Source of the DNA: Hirsutella rhossiliensis
Taxonomy: Eukaryota > Ascomycota > Sordariomycetes > Hypocreales > Ophiocordycipitaceae
NCBI RefSeq assembly: GCF_020360975.1
Contig: NW_025408680.1
Span: 496,001 to 560,000 of the forward strand
Reading direction: 5' to 3'
Length of the DNA: 64,000 bases
Below the pieces are notes generated by a model. It was not told where the DNA came from, searched no databases, and saw only the letters and a list, made by a program, of their open reading frames with translations. Below are positions 37,342-44,657 of this stretch, piece by piece (the first letter of the stretch is position 1; every line of letters begins with the position of its first letter). Made by a program: the position numbers and the translations under genes.

Positions 37342-39230
37342 TATACTAATAGTAAATAGCGATATTTACTTTAAGATTATACTTATAGCGGTATAGTTAG
37401 TTAGTATAACGACCTTTAGTAGTAAGGTAGAGATAATATATAACTAGAGCTTCCGATATACCTAAGAAAGATAAGCGACTTTAAGTTTAGTAAGCTAGTA
37501 TCTAAGCTCTTTACTAGTTAAGCGTTTACTAAGGTAAAGGATTAGCTAGATACTTATCTAAGGCGGGGTCCTTCCTAGGTTTTAGTCTACCCTTAGTATT
37601 AAGTAGAAAGCTACTACTATAAAGCCTAGCTTATAGCTAGCGTCGATTTATAAAAATAATAGCTATTATAGGTTAAAATAGTATAGCTACGTTAGTTCTA
37701 TAAGAGCGTTTATAATATCTTAGAAGGCTTATTCTTTTACTAAGGAAGGTTAATACGTTACCTTAGAGGTATATTTATTCTTTACTAATCCTTTAAGTAG
37801 CGCTTAACAATCTTATACTTTCTTAAGTATCGCCGTTTTTTAAACCTAGAGCGCCTTTACCTTTTAAAAGAAGTAAGCTACTAAGTACTATAGCTAGTTA
37901 ACTAAGCTAAGCTACTTTTCTAGTACTTATAGGGTATTTAGAAACTCTATATCTTATAATACCTATACTTATTCTTTAGTACTTATTAGGCCGATACTAT
38001 TAACTCGAAATCTTAATAGTTCTATAAATAAGTAGCTTAAGAATAATTTCGATTTAGCTAGGGCTAGGTTATAGTCTATAAAGAGTTAGAAGATAGCTTA
38101 GAAGTAATAAATATAGTTATATTCTATATCTAAGTATATTATAATATTATTAATATACTTAAAGGAATATTCTATATATTCCTAGAAGATTTAGTCTATA
38201 AATCTTTAAACGTATATAGGTAAGTTCTTATATCCTATTAAGGCTACTATTAGTCGTTCTAAGCCTTTATAGTTAATTACTATAAACCTTTCCCGATACT
38301 TCTTATAGATAAGGAACTAATAAAAGAAAGACTAAGCGTTTATAGCGGAAATAAAGCGTTTCCCTTATAGCTTTTAGATTATATCTCCTTAAAGCGGTAT
38401 TAAGTAAGCGTTTAAGATAGCTATACTATTAAAAGCGTATAGGTCTATTACTATTTAGCCCTTTTTACTACTATATATAGTTTTCTAGACTATAAGTATA
38501 AGGTAAGTAAATAGGGTTACCTCTATAGCTTATTTTATACGCCCTTTTTAGTATAGGTCCTTATAGGTCTAGTCGATTAATACTTTATCCTTCTAGCTAA
38601 GCGGGTAAGCCTTAAACGCTAGTTTATATAGGTACTAATTTTCTATTAGTAGAATATATATATAGTAGTCTAGGTAGACCTTAATAGTACCTTAGTCCTT
38701 TTATAAGGTTAGGAAGGAGGCGACTATACGTTAGATCTTTTTTATAAATATAGGGTCCTAATTATAGATTTTAACGTCCTTTAAAGTAGTTATTTTTAAG
38801 AGGCTATAGTCTTATAAAATCCTAATCTTATAGTTTAGAGTCTATTTATATATTTATAAAGGGAGTTCCCCTTTAATAGACTTAGGGCTTTCTTCCTTTA
38901 GGGTTTCTACTAATAGGTTAGTATCTTAGTATAAGTTACTATATTCTATAGTCTTTTATATAGCTAGCTCTTTAGTTAGAGTTACCCTAGCTAGGGTTTC
39001 CCTAGGTAGGTCGATCTATAAAAACTATATTTTATCGCTAAGGTCTATTAGTATTCTTAAGTACTATCCTTTTTTAAATCTAATACGGTAAGCGGTAGTA
39101 TTAACCGCTATAACTAAAGTTATACCTTAGATTAAGTTATAGGCTAATAATAGGTCTCTTAGAAAAAATACTAGGTTACGATCCCTTAGTATATCCTTAA
39201 TCTATACTAGTAAGCGTTCTGTCTCCACAG

Positions 39231-40352
39231 TCCGACAGCTTCCTCAGCTACGGTCTCGACCGCCCCCTCGGCTACGGCCTTTTGCAAGCTCTTTCTGCAG
39301 CAGTCTTCTTAGCAGTCTTTATCTTCTATAGTCTCTTTCCTTCGACTTTCTTCGATAATTTCTTTAGCAGCGCCTCTAGCACGGCAGCTTCCTTTTATTT
39401 TATTCCTTCCCGCACGATTAGATGGTCCTAACGGCTCCTTCGGCACCAATGGCCCAGACTAACGGCTCCTTTGGCACTAACGGCCCGGACCAACGGCTCC
39501 CTTTGGCACCTATTCTAACCATCCGATTACGCACTAAGAGACCGCAGGCACCTCTCTTTTGCCTTGTTCCCCCTCTTTTTAGCAGGTTTCCCGGCAGACG
39601 TTCCGGCAGACAACTTCTTCCGTCCCGGGAGGCGATTTCCTTTCTTTGGCAGACGTCCTAACAGACAGTCTTTCCCGGCAGACAGATTCTTCTTAGCGGA
39701 CGATTTCTTCGGCAGACGAATTCCTCTACAGCAGACCTTCCCTAGCGAACGGATTCTTCTTCGGCAGACTTCTTCCTTTGCAATAGACGACTTTTCGGCA
39801 GACTTCCTTTGCAGCAGACGGGCCTTTCCCCGGCAGACGGCTTCTTTAGCAGACGAATTCCTCGAAAGACGAATTCCTCTTCTAGCAGACAGCTTCTTCC
39901 TCGATAGACCTTTTCCTTAGCAGACGACTTCCGCGATAGACGACCTTTCCGACAGCAATAATAGCACGCAAGAGATCCTTCCTTCCGCCCTTCCCGGCAC
40001 GGTCCGCAGCAGCCGACAAGGCAGGCACCTTTAAGCAATCTTAACGAATAAGTACGAGAATAGGCCTATTTAAAATACCCGAAGTTAAGTATAGAGATAA
40101 AGAAAGATCCGTTTTCCTCCCGAATAAGTAGATTCTAGTAAAGCTAGGTATAGAATAGATACCTAGGGGAAAAGGGGCAAGATTTGATTTAAGATTTGAT
40201 TTTTCCGGGTATTTCTTTAGGGACTTTCCCCCCATTTTTCTCTAAGATTTCTTTCCTCTGCCTTCCTCACTAGCTTCTTCTTTCCTTTGCCTATAAAGAT
40301 CTCCTTTTCTTCCTCTATTGCTATTTCTTACCGCTGGCCTGCTCTTTAGCCT
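39231..40352. repeat. un-RIPed minisatellite-rich stretch
   Basis: CA and TG reappear abruptly here. A 31-bp unit AACGGCTCCTTYGGCACYAA-type repeats about 2.6 times at 39,430-39,510. From about 39,590 to 39,940 a degenerate GGCAGACGANTTCYTC motif recurs more than fifteen times. The open frames here (39,422-39,661, 39,564-39,920, 39,742-40,038) run in several frames and strands and look like by-products of the repeats. No function assigned. Confidence 0.65.
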
Positions 40353-40493
40353 ATTGCTTAGTCTATCCCTTGGTCTCCCATTGGCCTACTCTTTGGCCTA
40401 TTGCTTGGTCTGTCCCTTGGTATCTCGTTGGCCTGTTCCTTGGCCCGTTGCTTGGTCTATTCCTTGGTCTCCCGTTGAGCTGTTTCTTGGCTG
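40353..40493. repeat. three tandem 47-bp units
   Basis: Three units starting ATTGCTTRGTCT (40,353-40,399, 40,400-40,446, 40,447-40,493), preceded by a partial unit and followed by a TTGCCCGC/TTGCCTGT short repeat to about 40,590. The strands give long Leu/Cys-rich or Arg/Gln-rich frames only because the unit has few stops. Confidence 0.85.
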
Positions 40494-40623
40494 TTAGTCT
40501 GTTCCTTGCCCGCTTGCCCGCTTGCCTGTTTGCCTGCTTATCTGTTTCTTTATTCCTTGGCTGCTGCCTGCCTGCTTGCTTGCCTAGCAGACGAGGGCGT
40601 CCTTTCTTTGTTGTGGAGGGGTT

Positions 40624-41014
40624 TGACGGGGGCATCTGTACCCCAAGGAACACACAGCCCGCGCAGCAGAGTCTTTAGCAGGGTCCCTAGCAGGATCCTT
40701 GGCAGGATCCTTAGCAGAGTCTCTGGTTAGCCCTCTTCTTAATCAGATGATCCCTTGGCCCCTATTCGTCTAGGGAAGGAGGGAAAATTCGGTCTATAAA
40801 AGAGGTCTCTTTTCCACCTTAGCTAGCAGACAGCATCTTCTTCCTAATCCCTTTTACTAATATACCTTTTTAGCCCTCTTTGCCTTGGCCTTGCCCTGCC
40901 TAGTGCTTTCTCTTTTCCTTCGTCTCCCCTAGACCCCCTCGTCCTTCGGTATCTAGCTGCTGCTATTGCCGTTGGCGTGGGTGTGTCTTTGGGTGTGTGC
41001 CGCAGTCACCGTCA
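40624..41014 (+). repeat. un-RIPed gypsy LTR (TGACGG..CCGTCA)
   Basis: 391 bp with inverted ends TGACGG and CCGTCA. It is the clean version of the RIPed LTR at 8168-8618: GGAACACACAGCCC here is GGAATATATAGCCC there. A TATA box (CTATAAAAG, 40,793-40,801) lies about 170 bp in. GTGGAGGGG immediately upstream could be a polypurine tract, which would make it a 3' LTR. The direct flanks do not form a target duplication (GGGTT against AAGTA), so it is not a simple solo LTR. Confidence 0.8.
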
Positions 41015-41028
41015 AAGTAAGCTATAGT

Positions 41029-41465
41029 TATAAGGTCGAGCATAGAGGCAGAGCTCTTAGCTCTTTTAGAAGCCTTAAAGGAAACAATCTTCTTAAGCCG
41101 GTCGTTAACGTCTTTACGGATTCAGGTCCCCTTACCGTTGCTAGTAGAGTATAATAACTTATAGACAATTAGGTTCCTCGAAGAAGGAAGCGCGAAGCTA
41201 TCTATACGGCTAAGGCATTCGATATACATTAACACTAGCTACGTTAGGAATACTAGGAATGCCGAACTAGGGTCCGTCGGGTCCCCACCGTATGTATGAG
41301 AGCCGATGGGTTGACTAAAGCTTTGCTAAAGCAGGAACTCTTTGAGTTCTAAAGAATGATCGGGCTCGAAGATCTCACGGAGCGACTACGCCTAGCGGCC
41401 CGGTTAAAAGATATCCGAGACTAGATCAAGGACTATAGGAAGCCTATGCCACCGGGAAGGTAAAG
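41029..41465 (+). pseudogene. copia pol C-terminus (RNase H) relic
   Basis: Plus-strand reading with one or two frame changes shows copia RNase H end motifs: ALKETILKPVVNVFTDSG near 41,065, a DNQ-type region near 41,165, FDIHINTSYVRN near 41,220, then ADGLTKALLKQ near 41,310 (the ADGLTK motif typical of copia pol ends) and FRRMIGLEDL. Little RIP is seen. The element's 5' part is missing, cut off at the LTR ending at 41,014. Confidence 0.75.
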
Positions 41466-41565
41466 CATTCGTATCTCCTATTTATACTAGTCGATCGGCC
41501 CTTCGATCGTTGCCCTTGAAGGCTGTTTAGCTATGCCCGATCGGGATAGGCTATAGCTAAGGGGG

Positions 41566-41725
41566 TGTATCGTGAAAACGGGTTAACGATCTAGGTCCGA
41601 AGGTTACCTAGTCGGGCTAACTCTAGCAAAGGTAATAGGATAAATAATATTATTATTAAGCGGTAGTAACGAACCCCCTAGATAATAACGTTATCTAGAC
41701 GGCCTAGGTAGCGATATCGCTACTA
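41566..41725 (+). repeat. copia 3' LTR start, interrupted by an inverted-repeat element
   Basis: A purine run (AGCTAAGGGGG) directly precedes TGTATCGTGAAAACGGG, the expected polypurine tract and TG start of a 3' LTR. After 160 bp the sequence is interrupted by the inverted-repeat element at 41,726. The remainder may be 42,161 to about 42,295, which ends in ACGTACA. The end is uncertain. Confidence 0.5.
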
Positions 41726-42158
41726 TCCCTTTGAGTGCCCGAAGGGGTCACGGGCCCCACAATACGTAGCCACATGTCAGATACGCTTTCAGGGGCTAGC
41801 AGCATCAGCAAAACCTTCAACAGTCATTTTTGCTAGCAATGCGTTTAAATTCAACTCTATGGCTTCGCAATAAGATCCATTAGCTTCGCAGGCAGCTATT
41901 CCAGCTGTATATAGCTTCGAACATACCCTCTATGTACCGCAAGCCGTTGGGCACAGCTAGCAGCAACAAGAAGCCGCCTACGAAGACTCGTAGGGGATGT
42001 GACCAGTGTGATGTAGCTATTTATACCCGGCCTAACTTCTGGGACTTCTACTATAGCCTAATTTGCTAGTTAAATTATGTACCCCTAATTATCTAGTGTC
42101 CTTATTGGCTAGTATCCCTGTCCGTGACCCCCTTGCTCCCTTCGGGCACTCAAAGGGA
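41726..42158 (+). mobile_element. 433-bp inverted-repeat element (TCCCTTTGAGTG ends, TA duplication)
   Basis: The ends TCCCTTTGAGTGCCCGAAGG and its reverse complement are perfect over 21 bp, followed on both sides by a GTCACGG block. TA flanks both ends (41,724-41,725 and 42,159-42,160). Inside lies a 46-codon ORF that looks like the Cys-rich tail of a transposase, so this is probably an internally deleted derivative of a larger transposon. Relatives are at 43,158 and 44,467. Confidence 0.85.
41932..42069 (+). pseudogene. C-terminal zinc-finger tail of a piggyBac-like transposase (candidate)
   Basis: A 45-residue frame beginning MYRKPLG and ending at TAG 42,067-42,069 contains TRRGCDQCDVAIYTRPNFWDF. 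The CxxC spacing, followed by Val-Ala-Ile and an aromatic-rich end, resembles the Cys-rich C-terminal finger of piggyBac-type (DDE_Tnp_1_7) transposases. Expected later Cys and His residues are replaced. Against this, piggyBac elements duplicate TTAA, and here the duplication looks like TA. The ATG is probably an internal codon of the ancestral protein. Confidence 0.4.
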
Positions 42159-42274
42159 TAAGGCAGCTATAGGTAATAGAACTATAAGAAGTTCATTTTT
42201 ATTAGAGAGGAGGAAGAATCTTAGGACAAAAAACTTATTTGATTTATTAATTGAATCCTCTCTTTGCGAGACCC

Positions 42275-42730
42275 TTAATCGTGTAGAACGTACACTAAGA
42301 ATCCGCCGCCGCCGCCACAATTGACTTGCTTATTACCAGTGCATCTAGATGGGCATCCTTTTCCCTGGTCGAGTTTCTTTACACCAGACTTATCTAAATT
42401 AGACTTAGAACCGCAATAACACTCAGCGCCAGACCTTAAGCCAGCATATTTATAACCAGCTCGCTGACACATATTGACGCATTTATCCGGTGTTAAAGTT
42501 TTATAATGGAACCCATACTTAAGGTAAGGGAGCCCCACCTTCTTGCCGTTGTTGACCTGGTAGCAGCCGTAATATTTCCATTTACCAATTTGGCGTATGA
42601 CTTTAGGAGGAGGGGGAGGGTGTTGAGCGGGAGGGTGATGAGCGGGAGGGTGATGAGCGGGAGGGTGATGAGCCCGAGGAGTAACAGCAGCTACAATAGT
42701 AAAAAAAAGTGTTAAAATCCCAGGTAGCAT
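42275..42730 (-). CDS. small secreted WSC-domain protein
   Basis: A single-exon ORF of 151 residues. Residues 1-16 form a hydrophobic signal peptide (MLPGILTLFFTIVAAV). Residues 19-43 are a Pro/His linker made of three HHPPA units (a 15-bp tandem repeat in the DNA) and a Pro run. Residues 52-148 are one WSC domain: YYGCY at the start, C in ..DKCVNMCQRAGYKYAGLRSG, AECYCG, CPSRC and CGGG..LVYV at the end, with eight Cys as in the family. WSC domains bind carbohydrate in fungal wall sensors and secreted enzymes. No membrane segment follows, so this is a free secreted protein, possibly wall-bound or effector-like. It lies between transposon relics, and its last codons may overlap the end of a copia LTR. 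Confidence 0.8.
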   Translation of the reverse strand: MLPGILTLFFTIVAAVTPRAHHPPAHHPPAHHPPAQHPPPPPKVIRQIGKWKYYGCYQVNNGKKVGLPYLKYGFHYKTLTPDKCVNMCQRAGYKYAGLRSGAECYCGSKSNLDKSGVKKLDQGKGCPSRCTGNKQVNCGGGGGFLVYVLHD

Positions 42731-42739
42731 TATGAAGTT

Positions 42740-43157
42740 AATATAGAAGAAAAATAATAACTTAGAGGGAGAGGGAATTTAAAACCGTTAAAGAAAGAAA
42801 ATCACCTAGTTAAAGGAGAACGTTTTATAGGAGTAAGATGTTTATATTAGATAAAGCTATCGGTATATCTTATATACTTCTCTACGATTCTATTATATAA
42901 TAAATATATATTAATTATATACTTAGTTCCGACCTATAATATTCCTCGGGCTAACTTCAAAGTATATACTTATATAGGTTTAGCTAGTAATTATACGTTA
43001 ACTGTTTAGAAACTAGAATACTGTTTATGACTAAGACAGTTATTAGCGGCCTGCTGCTAAGCAAGCAGATTTTAGCTGATATTACATTCCTTGGCAAATC
43101 ACATTCCTCTCATAGCTGCGACAAGAATTATACCAGATTCCACGGAAGACTCCTATA
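42740..43157. other. intergenic, partly AT-rich/RIPed
   Basis: Upstream region of the WSC gene; 42,830-42,960 is an AT-rich stretch with RIP-like composition. A pyrimidine-rich leader and TATATTAAC just upstream of the WSC start (42,731-42,750, minus strand) may be its core promoter. No ORF of note. Confidence 0.4.
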
Positions 43158-43440
43158 TCCCTTTAACTGCGGTCAGACCGGTCTCCGGTCACGGGCCCCA
43201 TAGTATATAAATATAAAGAAGATACGGGCGGCATAGACGATAGCAATAGGGAAACCTTACACAGCCAATTTTCGACTATAACGCTTTACGCAATTCTATA
43301 GAGCCGCAATAAGACCTTCCCGCATCAACGCATTCCTCAGTCGTTATAAATAGCTTCGACGAAGCTCTCTTTATACGAGCTAGCGGCAATAAGCAGCCGA
43401 AGTTGATTGACGATATGTGTATGCGTTAAAAGAACTGCTA
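43158..43440 (+). mobile_element. truncated relative of the 41,726 inverted-repeat element
   Basis: Starts TCCCTTTAACTG after TA, keeps the GGTCACGGGCCCCA block and continues with sequence clearly homologous to the interior of the 433-bp element (CCGCAATAAGA, TATAAATAGCTTCGA, CGGCAATAAGCAGCCG). The matching right inverted repeat is missing, so the element is truncated. The end coordinate is approximate. Confidence 0.65.
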
Positions 43441-43549
43441 GGTAGGCGCGGGGAATGTGCGCACCTAATTTTGCGATATCGGCGCTGCGCCTTGACAGGC
43501 CACCCTACCCCATTTTTCTGTATGCCGTCTATCCAAACCTATATGCTGG

Positions 43550-43993
43550 CTAACACAACCCCATGTTTCCACCGTCATTGCCGGTGCCTGCATCTGGGTC
43601 CCCGAATCTACCCTCGTCGGCTGGAGGCTGCGGCTCGACCGGCCGCGCTCCAGCCGAGTTGCTCGACAGAGGCACAGCCGGAGGGATCGGGCGTTGAGGA
43701 ATAGGACGCTTCGAGCGGTCATTGCCAGACGCTTTGCTCCATCTGGAGCCATCCCTCACATCAGGCGGGTCATTCCACGCAGTCCCATCCATGAGGCCCT
43801 TACTAGGTTTCCAGGAGTTGACGTTCCATTGGGCTCCGGACATGACTTTCGGGGGGCTATCCCAGGCGGTCCCGCCCAGTTCGCCCTGTGAGGGCTTCCA
43901 ACGCTTCTCATGGTTGCGTTTGAGCGTCGCCTCGTGCAGAGGGAAGGCCGCAATGAGCGGCAGGGCCAGAGTAAGGAGAGTAGTGGAGCGCAT
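43550..43993 (-). CDS. secreted repeat precursor with dibasic sites (Kex2-processed peptide candidate)
   Basis: A 147-residue single-exon ORF. Residues 1-16 are a signal peptide (MRSTTLLTLALPLIAA). Dibasic KR lies at residues 25-26 and 30-31 (LKRNHEKR), directly before two imperfect repeats of about 29 residues starting at W32 and W61. They share WKPS-x-G, GTAW, PP-x-V and DGS/SGA-x-W. Another KR (residues 95-96) precedes a Pro-rich tail. Signal peptide, Kex2-type sites and internal repeats are the features of fungal Kex2-processed repeat precursors, some of which yield ribosomal cyclic peptides. No KR separates the two repeats, and no UstY-like or tyrosinase gene is nearby, so the function is open. 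Confidence 0.65.
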   Translation of the reverse strand: MRSTTLLTLALPLIAAFPLHEATLKRNHEKRWKPSQGELGGTAWDSPPKVMSGAQWNVNSWKPSKGLMDGTAWNDPPDVRDGSRWSKASGNDRSKRPIPQRPIPPAVPLSSNSAGARPVEPQPPADEGRFGDPDAGTGNDGGNMGLC

Positions 43994-44466
43994 CTTGTGC
44001 GTAATGAAATATGTCGGTCAAAGAAAAGAATGAGTGAAGATAACACAAAGCGGTAGTAGTTCGACAACCGAGGAATGTAATTCAGCGCCGTGCCTGTTGT
44101 AGAATCAGACAAATCCCCCAATGGAAAGACGACCGAGTTGCTTTTATCTCAATCGGGTCCGTCTAGTGATTGCTTGTCAGTGGGACTCAGGGCCGTGGGC
44201 AACGTACGGCTCCCCACGACTCGTTTCAGGTCTCATGCCAAGATGCGCCTTCCGGGTCCTGTATGTTCCAGAAGCTCTCGTCTTCCATTTAACTATTGGT
44301 AGCAGATTGGACGTCACGGGAGCAGATAGTTGGCTGGCCTAACAAGTGCCATGGTCCGCGTGGGCGGACGGGATGGGCCTGCATGAAAGGTGAGAATTTT
44401 ATGCCTCAGCAGCCTCACCATGTATAACGTAGGTGTTGAAGCATGGTGTTGAGGCGAAAGCAGCTA
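43994..44466. other. intergenic, no gene seen
   Basis: Upstream region of the repeat precursor gene. The short ORFs on the plus strand (44,090-44,342) show no motif and no coding pattern. Confidence 0.4.
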
Positions 44467-44655
44467 TCTCTTTGAATGTGGAGGAGCAGCCCTCTGGTCA
44501 CAGTCTCCACAATATGAGACAGCAAACCATCCCACGTCTACCTTTATTATCATGGCAGGTTGCGCGGTGAATAGTGTACTGCTAAGCTCATAACGATCTA
44601 ATTCGTTGAAATCCCTGTGAGTGACTTGAGAGCTGCTCCTCCACATTCAAAGGGA
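44467..44655. mobile_element. 189-bp MITE (TCTCTTTGAATG..CATTCAAAGGGA)
   Basis: Inverted repeats of about 24 bp (TCTCTTTGAATGTGGAGGAG and the complement of CTCCTCCACATTCAAAGGGA) with one mismatch, flanked by TA on both sides (44,465-44,466 and 44,656-44,657). No coding capacity. The outer ten bases match the 433-bp element at 41,726, so both may be moved by one transposase. Confidence 0.85.
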
Positions 44656-44657
44656 TA

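Larger units (their letters stand above)
26308..39230 (-). mobile_element. RIPed Ty3/gypsy element split by nested insertions
   Basis: Minus-strand gypsy pol is found on both sides of the 30,361-37,341 insertion. Reverse transcriptase and RNase H lie at about 37,400-38,900, with a NAWSFFYQF-like start region decayed and readable EFCKVYIDDI-, SYLSIELLGF- and YLRRFI-like places. Integrase C-terminal sequence lies at about 27,950-28,250 (LEFKLRDQV and GYLAYRF-like). The flanks 30,356-30,360 and 37,342-37,346 join across the TATAC duplication. The outer LTRs were not found. The abrupt end of RIP at 39,230 is taken as the right limit. Confidence 0.65.

Noticed and set aside
39430..40493. CRISPR-like array
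   Set aside because: Repeats are directly tandem without unique spacers, in a eukaryotic genome; they are minisatellites.
40370..40730. Cys/Leu-rich ORFs on the plus strand and an Arg/Gln-rich one on the minus strand
   Set aside because: By-products of the 47-bp minisatellite; both strands open.
8168..41014. One giant gypsy element bounded by the two TGACGG-type LTRs
   Set aside because: The flanks do not form a target duplication and the two LTRs differ greatly in RIP level; independent insertions are as likely, so I did not join them.
43417..44121. Several ORFs overlapping the repeat precursor on both strands
   Set aside because: They lack signal peptide and repeats and are frame shadows of the minus-strand gene at 43,550-43,993.
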